Shown piece after piece: positions 40,646 through 49,654 of a DNA stretch of 64,000 bases. This DNA is from Streptomyces pyxinae (GTDB lineage: Bacteria > Actinomycetota > Actinomycetes > Streptomycetales > Streptomycetaceae), in the NCBI RefSeq assembly GCF_024756275.1, contig NZ_JANUGQ010000020.1, positions 1-64,000 of the forward strand. Direction: 5' to 3'. Made by a program: the position numbers and the translations under genes. The number at the start of each line of letters is the position of its first letter. Positions within the stretch are counted from its first letter, which is position 1. The notes under the pieces were generated by a model. The model was not told the DNA's origin. It did no database searches and saw only the letters and a program-made list of their open reading frames with translations.

Positions 40646-42106
40646 GCCGCCCACCGGTGCGGCCGGCCGGTCCTCGTCGAGGGCGGACAGCCGCCGGGCC
40701 GTCCGTTCGGCGGTGCCGCGCGCCCAGGCGCCGCTGGTCAGCGCGGAGACCAGCAGCACACAGAGCCCGCAGCCGGTGATCACCCACCAGGCCGCCCGGC
40801 TCGCCGCCGCGAACCCCTCGGTGTGCGCGGCGGGCGAGACCCCGGCCGCCAGCACCGCGCCGACCACCGCCACGCCCAGCGTCTGGCCGATCTGCCGGCT
40901 GGTGGAAGCCACCGCCGCCGCCACGCCCGCCTGGGAGCGGGGCATGCCCGAGACGGCGGTGTTGGTGATCGGCGCGTTGACCATGCCGAAGCCGAAACCG
41001 AAGAGCACATACCCGGTGAAGAGCAGCGGGGTGGCGGTCTCCGCCGCCAGCGCCGCGAACAGCACCCCGCTCGCGGTCATCGTCACCCCCGCGAGCAGCA
41101 GCGGCAGCCGGGGTCCCCGGGCGCCCACCAGCCGCCCGGAGAGCGGCGCGCAGACCAGGGTGAGCGCCGCCATGGGCAGCATGTAGAGCCCCGCGTGCAG
41201 GGCGGAGAAGCCCCGGACGTCCTGGAGGTAGAGGGTGTTGACGAACAGGAAGCCGGAGAGCGCGGCGAAGGCGCAGATCGCCACCACCACCGCCCCGCTG
41301 AAGGGGGCGCTGCGGAAGAACCGCAGGTCGATGAGGGGTTCCCGGCGGCGCGGCTCATAGCCGAGCAGTCCGGCGAGCGCCAGCACCGCCGCCGTACCGA
41401 AGCCCAGGGTCACCGGCGAGGTCCAGCCGGCGTCCGGCAGCTCGATGATCGTGTACGTCAGACAGCCCAGCAGCGCCATCACCAGGAGCTGGCCCACCGG
41501 GTCGAAGCGCCGGGCGCGCGGGGCCCGGGACTCGGGGACGTACGCCCAGGTGAGCAGCAGCGCGGCGAGGCCCACCGGCAGATTGATCCAGAAGATGGAG
41601 CGCCAGCCGACCGTCTCGGTCAGCACCCCGCCGACCAGCGGACCGGCCGCCATCGAGATGCCGACCACCCCGCCCCAGGCGCCGATGGCCCGGGCACGCT
41701 CGCGCGGGTCGGTGAAGGTGTTGGTGATGATCGACATGGCGACCGGGTTGAGCATCGAGCCGCCGACCGCCTGCACCATCCGGAAGCCGACCAGCGCCTC
41801 CAGGCTGGGCGCCAGCGAACAGAGCACCGAGCCGACGGTGAAGAGCACCAGACCGGCCATGAAGACCCGGCGGCGGCCGATCCGGTCGGCGGTGGAGCCG
41901 GCCAGCATCAGCAGCGAGGCGAGCACCACCGTGTAGCCGTCGATGGTCCACTGCATCCCGGAGACCGAGGCGCCGAACTCCCGGCGCATCGAGGGCAGGG
42001 CGACATTGAGCACGGTGTTGTCCAGGCTGACGATCAGCAGGCTCATACAGCAGATCGCCAGGACGAGCAGCCGCCGGCGCGGTGAGAGATCGGGCATGTC
42101 TCCCAC
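40643..42106 (-). CDS. MFS drug exporter (DHA2, EmrB/QacA-like)
   Basis: A 487-residue 14-helix exporter. It has LLIVSLDNTVLNVALPSM (motif D1), STADRIGRRRVFMAGLVLF (motif A), VQAVGGSMLNPVAMSIITN, GISMAAGPLVGGVLTETVGW (motif C) and IFWINLPVG. The start is GTG at 42106; an ATG at 42097 is too close to the GGGAG. Upstream, TAGTTAGTTAGGCGTA on the reverse strand (near 42127-42142) looks like an AT-rich promoter/operator. No regulator gene is adjacent. Substrate unknown. Confidence 0.9.
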   Translation of the reverse strand: MGDMPDLSPRRRLLVLAICCMSLLIVSLDNTVLNVALPSMRREFGASVSGMQWTIDGYTVVLASLLMLAGSTADRIGRRRVFMAGLVLFTVGSVLCSLAPSLEALVGFRMVQAVGGSMLNPVAMSIITNTFTDPRERARAIGAWGGVVGISMAAGPLVGGVLTETVGWRSIFWINLPVGLAALLLTWAYVPESRAPRARRFDPVGQLLVMALLGCLTYTIIELPDAGWTSPVTLGFGTAAVLALAGLLGYEPRRREPLIDLRFFRSAPFSGAVVVAICAFAALSGFLFVNTLYLQDVRGFSALHAGLYMLPMAALTLVCAPLSGRLVGARGPRLPLLLAGVTMTASGVLFAALAAETATPLLFTGYVLFGFGFGMVNAPITNTAVSGMPRSQAGVAAAVASTSRQIGQTLGVAVVGAVLAAGVSPAAHTEGFAAASRAAWWVITGCGLCVLLVSALTSGAWARGTAERTARRLSALDEDRPAAPVGG

Positions 42107-42265
42107 GCTACGCCCCGATCCAAAGTACGCCTAACTAACTACCTGCCCCGGGTCCACAGGACTCCGGGGCCCACGGGAGCCCCCGGAACCGGCCGCGCGG
42201 GGCCCGGCGGCGGGTACGGAACCGGCCGCTCGGGCCCCCGCGCCGGGTACGGGACAATGGGGCGC

Positions 42266-43429
42266 ATGACCGCGTTCACCCCTCCCGCCCCCGTCGCGCC
42301 CCCGGCGCCGCTGACGATCGGACCGCACACCGTGACCCCGCCGGTGGTGCTCGCCCCGATGGCCGGTATCACCAATGCCCCGTTCCGTACGCTCTGCCGC
42401 GAGTTCAGCGGCGGCAAGGGGCTGTTCGTCAGCGAGATGATCACCACCCGGGCGCTGGTCGAACGCAATGAGAAGACCATGCAGCTGATCCACTTCGACG
42501 CGACCGAGACCCCGCGCTCGATCCAGCTGTACGGGGTGGACCCGGTCACCGTCGGCAAGGCCGTCCGCATGATCGTGGACGAGGACCTGGCCGACCACAT
42601 CGACCTGAACTTCGGCTGCCCGGTCCCCAAGGTGACCCGCAAGGGCGGCGGCTCGGCGCTGCCCTACAAGCGGCCGCTGCTGCGGGCGATCCTGCACGAG
42701 GCGGTGACCAACGCCGGGGACCTGCCGGTCACCATGAAGATGCGCAAGGGCATCGACGACGACCACCTCACCTTCCTGGACGCCGGCCGGATCGCGGTGG
42801 AGGAGGGCGTCACGGCGATCGCCCTGCACGGCCGGACGGCTGCCCAGCACTACGGCGGTACGGCCGACTGGGACGCCATCGCCCGGCTCAAGGAGCACGT
42901 CCCGGAGATCCCGGTGCTGGGCAACGGGGACATCTGGTCGGCCGGGGACGCGCTGCGGATGATGCGCGAGACCGGCTGCGACGGGGTCGTGGTCGGGCGC
43001 GGCTGCCTGGGCCGGCCCTGGCTCTTCGGCGACCTGGTGGCCGCCTTCGAGGGCACCGGTGGTCCGGCGGCACCCGGCCTTCGTGAAGTGGCGGCAACGA
43101 TGGTCCGGCATGCCACGCTGCTGGGGGAGTGGCTGGGCGACGAGGCACGCGGTGTCGTGGACTTCCGGAAGCATGTCGCCTGGTACCTGAAGGGCTTCGC
43201 GGTCGGCTCGGAGATGCGCAAGCGGCTGGCCGTCACCTCCTCGCTGGCCGAGCTGCGCGGAGGGCTGGACGAACTGGACCTGGACCAGCCGTGGCCGGAC
43301 GGCGCCGACGGGCCGCGCGGCCGGACCTCGGGCAACAACCGGGTGGTCCTTCCGGACGGCTGGCTGCGGGACCCGTACGACTGCGCCGGGATCGGCGCCG
43401 ACGCCGAGCTGGACACCTCGGGGGGCTGA
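42266..43429 (+). CDS. dus: tRNA-dihydrouridine synthase (DusB family)
   Basis: A 387-residue FMN enzyme that reduces uridines in tRNA D-loops. The TIM barrel starts with VVLAPMAGITNAPFRTLCRE. The catalytic Cys118 lies in HIDLNFGCPVPKVTRKGGGSAL; TMKMRKGIDDDH, ALHGRTAAQHYGG and GNGDIWSAGDAL follow. The C-terminal helical RNA-binding domain is present, plus an actinobacterial tail. The ATG at 42266 was preferred to the one three codons upstream by family start. Confidence 0.95.
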   Translation: MTAFTPPAPVAPPAPLTIGPHTVTPPVVLAPMAGITNAPFRTLCREFSGGKGLFVSEMITTRALVERNEKTMQLIHFDATETPRSIQLYGVDPVTVGKAVRMIVDEDLADHIDLNFGCPVPKVTRKGGGSALPYKRPLLRAILHEAVTNAGDLPVTMKMRKGIDDDHLTFLDAGRIAVEEGVTAIALHGRTAAQHYGGTADWDAIARLKEHVPEIPVLGNGDIWSAGDALRMMRETGCDGVVVGRGCLGRPWLFGDLVAAFEGTGGPAAPGLREVAATMVRHATLLGEWLGDEARGVVDFRKHVAWYLKGFAVGSEMRKRLAVTSSLAELRGGLDELDLDQPWPDGADGPRGRTSGNNRVVLPDGWLRDPYDCAGIGADAELDTSGG

Positions 43430-43753
43430 GGACGGCGGGGCCCGTCCGAACGCGTCCGGGGGGCGTTCTGGCGCCGTCCGGGCGTCTCCGGGGTCGTTCT
43501 GGGGCCGTCCGGGCGTCTTCGGGCGGCTCCGGACACGGCCGGGCCGCCGGGGCGGTGGCGACTGGTTCGGGCCCAGCGCTCCGGCCGGTCGGAGCACGCT
43601 GCTTCGACCGGCCCGGCACCGGCACTCCGACCGGTCGTCAGGACCGGCGCCCCCGCTGGTCCCGATGCCGGTCTGATGCCGGTCCGGACGCCGGGAGATG
43701 CCGGGAAATCAGCCGTCGGGTAGCGTGATTCTCGCCACCCCTGATCGGGGTTG

Positions 43754-43767
43754 CGCTCAGATGAGCG
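43754..43767. promoter_or_regulatory. Palindrome CGCTCA-GA-TGAGCG
   Basis: A 14-bp palindrome followed by ACT; the same CGCTCANNTGAGCGACT motif recurs at 43865. A likely dimeric regulator site. Confidence 0.6.
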
Positions 43768-43801
43768 ACTTCATGACACCTCTCGGATGGCTGTAACTCT
43801 C

Positions 43802-43828
43802 AAAGGGTGGCACTGGGTGCCACCCTTT
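43802..43828. terminator. Terminator-like hairpin with T-rich tail upstream of ppdK
   Basis: AAAGGGTGGCA (43802-43812) pairs perfectly with TGCCACCCTTT (43818-43828), loop CTGGG, then GTTCGTTC. It could end a short transcript beginning near 43730, or block read-through towards ppdK. Confidence 0.75.
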
Positions 43829-43864
43829 GTTCGTTCACTTCTTGAACTCAAGTGCTCAACAGTC

Positions 43865-43878
43865 CGCTCATTTGAGCG
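43865..43878. promoter_or_regulatory. Palindrome CGCTCA-TT-TGAGCG
   Basis: Second copy of the motif at 43754, 111 bp away centre to centre and in the same orientation, upstream of ppdK. Confidence 0.6.
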
Positions 43879-44006
43879 ACTACCCTCACCATTCGGTCAA
43901 GCCCCATTCGGAGGATGAACGGGCTGATCCGGAGCCACTGATTCTGAGGTCACCTGCGATCCACTGGCGGACGAGTGGTTACGGCCGAATGACGGGTAAG
44001 TAGACG

Positions 44007-44031
44007 TACCCAGACACCTTCGATCTGGGTA
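44007..44031. promoter_or_regulatory. Promoter-proximal inverted repeat of ppdK
   Basis: TACCCAGA (44007-44014) and TCTGGGTA (44024-44031) are exact complements with a 9-base spacer, about 50 bases before the ppdK start. TATGTT next to it may be the -10. Confidence 0.6.
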
Positions 44032-44080
44032 TGTTCCTCGCCGTCAGGGCAGCCACCGAGTCCTCCAGGAGTCGAGACCC

Positions 44081-46792
44081 GTGTCGGAAAACAAAGATCA
44101 GAAGTTCGTGTACGACTTCACCGAGGGCAACAAGGACCTCAAGGACCTGCTCGGTGGCAAGGGTGCCAACCTCGCGGAGATGACCAACCTGGGTCTCCCC
44201 GTCCCCCCCGGCTTCACGATCACCACCGAGGCGTGCAAGGTCTACCTGGACAGCGGCCACGAGCCGACCGCCCTGCGCGACGAGGTGAGCGCCCACCTGG
44301 AGGCCCTGGAGGGCCGGATGGGCAAGAAGCTCGGCCAGGCCGACGACCCGCTGCTCGTCTCCGTACGCTCCGGCGCCAAGTTCTCCATGCCCGGCATGAT
44401 GGACACCGTCCTCAACATCGGGCTCTCCGACGCCTCGGTGACCGGTCTCGCCCAGCAGGCGGGCGACGAGCGGTTCGCCTGGGACTCGTACCGCCGCCTC
44501 ATCCAGATGTTCGGCAAGACCGTGCTCGGCGTCGACGGCGACCTCTTCGAGGAGGCGCTGGAGGAGGCCAAGGAGGCCAAGAAGGTCACGGTCGACACCG
44601 ACCTGGAGGCCGGCGACCTCAAGAAGCTGGTCAAGCACTTCAAGAAGATCGTCAAGACCGAGGCCGGCCGCGACTTCCCGCAGGACCCGCGCGAGCAGAT
44701 GGACCTGGCGATCAAGGCCGTCTTCGACTCCTGGAACGGCGACCGCGCCAAGCTCTACCGCCGCCAGGAGCGCATCCCGCACGACCTCGGCACCGCCGTC
44801 AACGTCTGCTCCATGGTCTTCGGCAACCTGGGCCCCGACTCCGGCACCGGTGTCGCCTTCACCCGCGACCCCGCCTCCGGCCACCAGGGCGTCTACGGCG
44901 ACTACCTCCAGAACGCCCAGGGCGAGGACGTCGTCGCCGGTATCCGCAACACCGTGGCGCTGGCCGAGCTGGAGTCGATCGACAAGAAGTCGTACGACCA
45001 GCTGATGCAGATCATGGAGACGCTGGAGAACCACTACAAGGATCTCTGCGACATCGAGTTCACCATCGAGCGCGGCAAGCTCTGGATGCTCCAGACCCGG
45101 GTCGGCAAGCGCACCGCGGGTGCCGCCTTCCGGATCGCCACCCAGCTGGTGGACCAGGGCCTGATCGACGAGGCCGAGGCGCTCCAGCGGGTCAACGGCG
45201 CCCAGCTCGCCCAGCTGATGTTCCCCCGCTTCGACGAGAAGGCGGCGGTGGAGCAGATCGGCCGGGGCATCGCCGCCTCGCCGGGTGCCGCCGTCGGCAA
45301 GGCCGTCTTCGACTCGTACACCGCCGTCAAGTGGTCCCGCTCCGGCGAGAAGGTCATCCTGATCCGCCGTGAGACCAACCCCGACGACCTGGACGGCATG
45401 ATCGCCGCCGAGGGCATCCTCACCTCGCGCGGCGGCAAGACCTCGCACGCCGCCGTGGTGGCCCGGGGCATGGGCAAGACCTGTGTCTGCGGCGCCGAGG
45501 AGCTGGAGGTCGACACCAAGCGCCGCCGGATGACCCTGCCGGGCGGCCAGGTGGTCGAGGAGGGCGACGTCGTCTCCATCGACGGCTCCTCCGGCAAGGT
45601 GTACCTGGGCGAGGTGCCGGTCGTGCCCTCCCCAGTGGTCGAGTACTTCGAGGGCCGGATGCACGCCGGCGCCGACGACGCCGACGAACTGGTCGCCGCC
45701 GTGCACCGGATCATGGCCTACGCCGACCGCCGCCGCCGGCTGCGGGTGCGGGCCAACGCCGACAACGCCGAGGACGCGCTGCGCGCCCGCCGGTTCGGCG
45801 CCCAGGGCATCGGGCTCTGCCGCACCGAGCACATGTTCCTCGGCGAGCGCCGCTCCATGGTCGAGAAGCTGATCCTCGCCGACCACGAGGAGGAGCGCGC
45901 CGAGGCGCTGGAGGAGCTGCTGCCGCTCCAGCGGGCCGACTTCATCGAGCTCTTCGAGGCGATGGACGGGCTGCCCGTCACCGTACGGCTGCTCGACCCG
46001 CCGCTCCACGAGTTCCTGCCCGACATCACCGAGCTGTCGGTGCGGGTGGCGCTCGCGGAGGCCCGCAAGGACCACAACGAGAACGACCTCCGCCTGCTCC
46101 AGGCCGTGCACCGGCTGCACGAGCAGAACCCGATGCTGGGCCTGCGCGGTGTCCGTCTCGGCCTGGTCATCCCCGGTCTGTTCACCATGCAGGTGCGGGC
46201 CATCGCGGAGGCCGCCGCCCACCGCATCGAGGCCAAGGGCGACCCGCGCGCCGAGATCATGATCCCGCTGGTCGGCACGGTCCAGGAGCTGGAGATCGTC
46301 CGCGAGGAGGCCGAGCAGGTCATCGCGGAGGTGCGGCGGCAGACCGGCGTCGAGCTGAAGCTGGCGCTCGGCACCATGATCGAGCTGCCCCGGGCCGCGC
46401 TGACCGCCGGTCAGATCGCGGAGGCCGCCCAGTTCTTCTCGTTCGGCACCAACGACCTGACCCAGACCGTCTGGGGCTTCTCCCGGGACGACGTGGAGGC
46501 CAGCTTCTTCACCGCGTACCTGGAGAAGGGCATCTTCGGGGTCTCGCCCTTCGAGACCATCGACAAGGACGGCGTCGGCTCGCTGGTCCGGAACGCCGTG
46601 GAGGCCGGCCGCGCCACCCGGCCCGATCTGAAGCTGGGCGTCTGCGGCGAGCACGGCGGCGACCCGGAGTCGGTGCACTTCTTCCACGAGGTGGGCCTGG
46701 ACTACGTCTCCTGCTCGCCGTTCCGGATCCCGGTGGCGCGCCTGGAGGCGGGCCGCGCGGCGGCGCAGTCGAGCGGCAGCGACAGCCGCTGA
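44081..46792 (+). CDS. ppdK: Pyruvate, phosphate dikinase
   Basis: A 903-residue enzyme interconverting pyruvate, ATP and phosphate with phosphoenolpyruvate, AMP and diphosphate. The N-terminal ATP-grasp domain shows LLGGKGANLAEMTNLGLPVP. The phospho-carrier His456 lies in LTSRGGKTSHAAVVARGMGKTCVCG. The C-terminal PEP/pyruvate barrel has GIGLCRTEHMFLGERR, the metal-binding stretch NDLTQTVWGFSRDD and catalytic Cys in LGVCGEHGGDPES. Length is normal. The GTG at 44081 has AGGAG 9 nt upstream. It is monocistronic, with an elaborate upstream region and a terminator at 46904-46940. Gluconeogenic or glycolytic use depends on conditions. Confidence 0.97.
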   Translation: MSENKDQKFVYDFTEGNKDLKDLLGGKGANLAEMTNLGLPVPPGFTITTEACKVYLDSGHEPTALRDEVSAHLEALEGRMGKKLGQADDPLLVSVRSGAKFSMPGMMDTVLNIGLSDASVTGLAQQAGDERFAWDSYRRLIQMFGKTVLGVDGDLFEEALEEAKEAKKVTVDTDLEAGDLKKLVKHFKKIVKTEAGRDFPQDPREQMDLAIKAVFDSWNGDRAKLYRRQERIPHDLGTAVNVCSMVFGNLGPDSGTGVAFTRDPASGHQGVYGDYLQNAQGEDVVAGIRNTVALAELESIDKKSYDQLMQIMETLENHYKDLCDIEFTIERGKLWMLQTRVGKRTAGAAFRIATQLVDQGLIDEAEALQRVNGAQLAQLMFPRFDEKAAVEQIGRGIAASPGAAVGKAVFDSYTAVKWSRSGEKVILIRRETNPDDLDGMIAAEGILTSRGGKTSHAAVVARGMGKTCVCGAEELEVDTKRRRMTLPGGQVVEEGDVVSIDGSSGKVYLGEVPVVPSPVVEYFEGRMHAGADDADELVAAVHRIMAYADRRRRLRVRANADNAEDALRARRFGAQGIGLCRTEHMFLGERRSMVEKLILADHEEERAEALEELLPLQRADFIELFEAMDGLPVTVRLLDPPLHEFLPDITELSVRVALAEARKDHNENDLRLLQAVHRLHEQNPMLGLRGVRLGLVIPGLFTMQVRAIAEAAAHRIEAKGDPRAEIMIPLVGTVQELEIVREEAEQVIAEVRRQTGVELKLALGTMIELPRAALTAGQIAEAAQFFSFGTNDLTQTVWGFSRDDVEASFFTAYLEKGIFGVSPFETIDKDGVGSLVRNAVEAGRATRPDLKLGVCGEHGGDPESVHFFHEVGLDYVSCSPFRIPVARLEAGRAAAQSSGSDSR

Positions 46793-46903
46793 CACCCTCG
46801 GTGCGGTCGCCCGGGCCGGTCGCCGGCCCGGGCGCCGACCACCGGAGCCGCCGCCGGCCACACACCGACCCTCACCGGCGGACGGCGGCTCCGGGACGCA
46901 AGA

Positions 46904-46940
46904 CGGGGCGGGGCACCTTGTGCGGAGGTGCCCCGCCCCG
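46904..46940 (+). terminator. ppdK terminator
   Basis: CGGGGCGGGGCACCT (46904-46918) pairs perfectly with AGGTGCCCCGCCCCG (46926-46940), a 15-bp stem with a 7-base loop. Confidence 0.85.
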
Positions 46941-47510
46941 CCGCGTGCCCGCCGCGTGCCCGCACGCGCTCGTACGCGGCCGTCCCGGGGACGTACGCGC
47001 CCGGCCGTGTGCGGGGGCCCTCCGAGGCTGTACGCGCCGGCCCGTGTGCGGGGCCCTCGCGGCGCGGAGGCCCGTGACCGTACGCGCCCGGCGGCGCTGG
47101 AGCCCGTGACCGTACGCGCCCCTCACCGCGCGAACCCGGACCGTACGCGCCCGGTGGCGCGGGGTCCGGCGGCCGGGAACGGGTACCTGTCCGTGGCCGT
47201 ACCCGCACACCCGCGCCCACCCGGCCGCGGCCGACATCCGGCAAGAGTCCGGCGAGGGGCCGGTGCGGGTCCGGCGGTGGCCCGGCGGTGGTCCGGACCA
47301 GAAGGGGGATCCCCGGGACCTCCCGGGGCGTTCGGTCCGGACCAACGGGACCTTCGTCCCCTTGCGGCGCGCGACTGCGAGGGCAAATGTGAGTTCCTGT
47401 TGGGTGGCGGCCGGTTGAATTCCCGGCTGTTGAAGAGCGGACCTTTAAGGTCACCTTGCCGCCGGACGAGCCCCGGGGGAATTCCCTCCGGCATACCGAT
47501 CGGACGGTAC

Positions 47511-47524
47511 GTGACGGCCGTCAC
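47511..47524. promoter_or_regulatory. Crp-like palindrome
   Basis: GTGACGGCCGTCAC is a perfect 14-bp palindrome and fits the Streptomyces Crp pattern GTG-N6-GNCAC. It lies 306 bases upstream of the regulator gene at 47830, far for direct control, so the assignment is tentative. Confidence 0.4.
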
Positions 47525-47829
47525 ACGCGGACCCGGAACGGGCGGAGCGCGGCCACCGGATCCCCACCCGCCGACCGCGCCCCATTACCCCTGCCGGACA
47601 AGAGAGCCGCAACCTTTCGGTTCCGCCGCCGGACGTGCGAAGCCCCCCACGGTCTTCTGACACGTCACCTCGGTCCCGAAGGTTTCCTGCCCGACGGCGT
47701 ACAGCTTTTCGGTTCGCCCCCGGTTGCCGCGATGCGTTTCAACTGTGGCTGAAATGCCGTGGTGACGTGCTGTGATGGCATGCATACTCGTCCGTGGGGG
47801 GTGATTGCGGATGCAACAGTGGGGGTTCA

Positions 47830-48867
47830 GTGCTCAGGATTCATTTCACCGGAGCGGATCTCGCCGGGGTCCGGATGGCCGCCCGGCCGGATGCGTTGTG
47901 GGAAACGATTCTCAGCTTTCACCGGTTGCGGGACCGGCGCGGCGCCCCCCTCTTCGGGGAATGGCGTGCCGAAACGCGGAGCCGGCTGAACGGTGAAACG
48001 CGGCTGCTCGGGGCGCTGGTCCCGGCGCGCGGTTATTTTCCGGACTTCCTGACCCCGGCTCGGGGGCTGCACGGTCTGGAGGCAGGTCTTGAGGCGATCC
48101 GGGAGACTCCGCCGGCCCGTATCCACGGCGAACTCGCCCTGCTGGCCGCCTCGCGCCCCGGCGCCGCCCCGCTGCCCGGCTGGGCCCGGGATCTGCCGGA
48201 GGGGCGCCCGGAGCCGTTCGGCCGGCTCCTCGGGGCGCTGCGCGCCTATCACCGGGCGGCGGTCGAGCCGCACTGGAGCCACATACAGGGGCGGGTGGAG
48301 GCGGACCGCGCGGTCCGGGGCCGGGCCCTGCTGGACGGCGGCGCCGACGAACTGCTGGCCTCGCTGCCGCCGATGCTGCGGTGGCGCGCGCCGGTGCTGG
48401 AGGCGGACTACCCGGTCGACCGCGAACTCCGCCTCGACGGGCGCGGGTTGCTGCTCCAGCCCTCGTACTTCTGCCGCTGCACCCCGGTGGTGCTGCGGGA
48501 CCCGGAGCTGCCGCCGGTCCTCGTCTACCCGGTGACCCACGCGGAGGCCCCGGCGGCCGGTGAGCCCGGCGGCCCGGGCGGCGCCTCCTCGCTGGGCCGG
48601 CTGGTCGGCCACACCCGCTCCGCCGTCCTGGAGGCCATAGGCCAGGGCGGTACGACCAGTGAACTGGCCCGCCGGGCCGGGGTGTCGCTCGCCTCCGCCA
48701 GCCAGCACGCGGGCGTACTGCGGGACGCCGGCCTGGTGGTCACCCTGCGCCAGGGCAGCTCGGTGCTGCACACCCTGACCCCGCTCGGCGCCGCCCTGCT
48801 GCACGGCGGCACCCGCCCCCGCCCCACCCGCCGCCGCCACGCCCGCCGGGGGTCGGTCGAATTCTGA
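47830..48867 (+). CDS. ArsR-like winged-helix regulator with long N-terminal domain
   Basis: A 345-residue protein. The first 240 or so residues resemble the DUF5937-type sensor domain of Streptomyces regulators (LRIHFTGADLAGVRMAARPD, LPPMLRWRAPVLEADYPVD, LLLQPSYFCRCTPVVLRDPE). A C-terminal ArsR winged helix (RSAVLEAIGQGGTTSELARR, AGVSLASASQHAGVLRDAGL, VLHTLTPLGAALL) follows. The GTG at 47830 has a GGGGG run 4-5 nt upstream. No obvious target gene is adjacent: the sortase genes downstream are convergent. Inducer unknown. Confidence 0.85.
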   Translation: MLRIHFTGADLAGVRMAARPDALWETILSFHRLRDRRGAPLFGEWRAETRSRLNGETRLLGALVPARGYFPDFLTPARGLHGLEAGLEAIRETPPARIHGELALLAASRPGAAPLPGWARDLPEGRPEPFGRLLGALRAYHRAAVEPHWSHIQGRVEADRAVRGRALLDGGADELLASLPPMLRWRAPVLEADYPVDRELRLDGRGLLLQPSYFCRCTPVVLRDPELPPVLVYPVTHAEAPAAGEPGGPGGASSLGRLVGHTRSAVLEAIGQGGTTSELARRAGVSLASASQHAGVLRDAGLVVTLRQGSSVLHTLTPLGAALLHGGTRPRPTRRRHARRGSVEF

Positions 48868-48910
48868 GCCCGGACACGGCCGGACGCGGGAGGGGCCTCG
48901 GTGGCCCGGA

Positions 48911-49540
48911 TCAGGCGCGGGTGGCGGTGAGGTGGGCGTAGGCGACGACGTTGCCGCGGTAGCCGTGGGCCGGGTCGTAGCCGCCGCCGCAGGTGATGAG
49001 GCGGAGTTCGGGGCGCGGGGCGGGGCCGTAGACCTGGCGGTCGGGGAAGGGGCGGCCCTGGTACACCTCGACCGCGTGCACGGTGAAGACGGCGGTCCGG
49101 CCGTCCCGGCGGGTCACCTCCACGCGCCGGCCCTTGGTCAGGGCGCCCAGCCGGTAGAAGACGGCCGGGCCCTCGGCGCTGTCCACATGGCCGGCCATGA
49201 TGGCGGTGCCCCGGGCCCCCGGCGGGGTGCCGTCCGTGAACCAGCCGGCCGCGTCCGCGTGCCCGGCGGGCGGTACGCCGAGGCTGCCGTCCCGGTTGAG
49301 GCCCAGCCCGACCACCGGGGCGTCCACGCCGATGTCCGGCACCCGGATCCGTACCGGGGCCGACGGGGGCAGCGGTGCCACGGCGGTTCCGGCGGGCGGG
49401 GCCGGCCGGGCGGTCAGTGCCTGGGCCGCCGCCGGGGCCGGGGGCTCCGGGGCCCGGACGCCCTGCTGGACCAGCCAGACACCGACGCAGGCGGCCGCCG
49501 CCAGGCTCCAGGCCCGGCGCCTCAGCTCGGGGTCGGTCAC
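48911..49540 (-). CDS. Class F sortase
   Basis: A 209-residue membrane-anchored transpeptidase. An N-terminal signal-anchor helix (SLAAAACVGVWLVQQG) and a Pro/Ala linker precede the sortase barrel. It shows RIRVPDIGVDAPVVGLGLN, the catalytic His in TAIMAGHVDSAEGPAVFYRL, the Cys in LRLITCGGGYDPAHGY and the Arg in YRGNVVAYAHL. The start is GTG at 49540. It is co-oriented with the surface-protein gene upstream (114-base gap), its probable substrate. Class F sortases are actinobacterial, and their recognition signals are poorly known. Confidence 0.92.
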   Translation of the reverse strand: MTDPELRRRAWSLAAAACVGVWLVQQGVRAPEPPAPAAAQALTARPAPPAGTAVAPLPPSAPVRIRVPDIGVDAPVVGLGLNRDGSLGVPPAGHADAAGWFTDGTPPGARGTAIMAGHVDSAEGPAVFYRLGALTKGRRVEVTRRDGRTAVFTVHAVEVYQGRPFPDRQVYGPAPRPELRLITCGGGYDPAHGYRGNVVAYAHLTATRA

Positions 49541-49654
49541 CGCTGCCCACGCCTTTCACGATCCGGGGAATTGGTGCTCCCCACCCGCGCCGCGGTCTCG
49601 GGACACACGCGGCACGGGCGGGGAGCGTTCGGCGGGACGGGGACGGACCCCGTC

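Larger units (their letters stand above)
43430..44080. other. Long regulatory-looking gap upstream of ppdK
   Basis: No gene is seen in 651 bases. The left part has a 31-bp tandem duplication (43464-43494, 43495-43525) of the CGTTCTGGNGCCGTCCGGGC type. From 43720 the DNA is AT-richer and densely structured: two 14-bp palindromes, a terminator-like hairpin and a promoter-proximal dyad, each listed separately. Confidence 0.65.
46793..47829. other. 1-kb intergenic region after ppdK
   Basis: No gene is seen. From left to right it holds a terminator (46904-46940), about seven degenerate CGTACGCGCCCGG repeats (about 46965-47165), then AT-richer DNA with palindromes GACCTT-T-AAGGTC (47440-47452) and GTGACGGCCGTCAC (47511-47524), and the promoter zone of the regulator gene at 47830. 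Confidence 0.65.

Noticed and set aside
43979..46861. 960-codon reverse frame antisense to ppdK
   Set aside because: It mirrors the codon structure of ppdK on the other strand, a common artefact in high-GC genes. The product is low-complexity Gly/Val/Leu/His without motifs.
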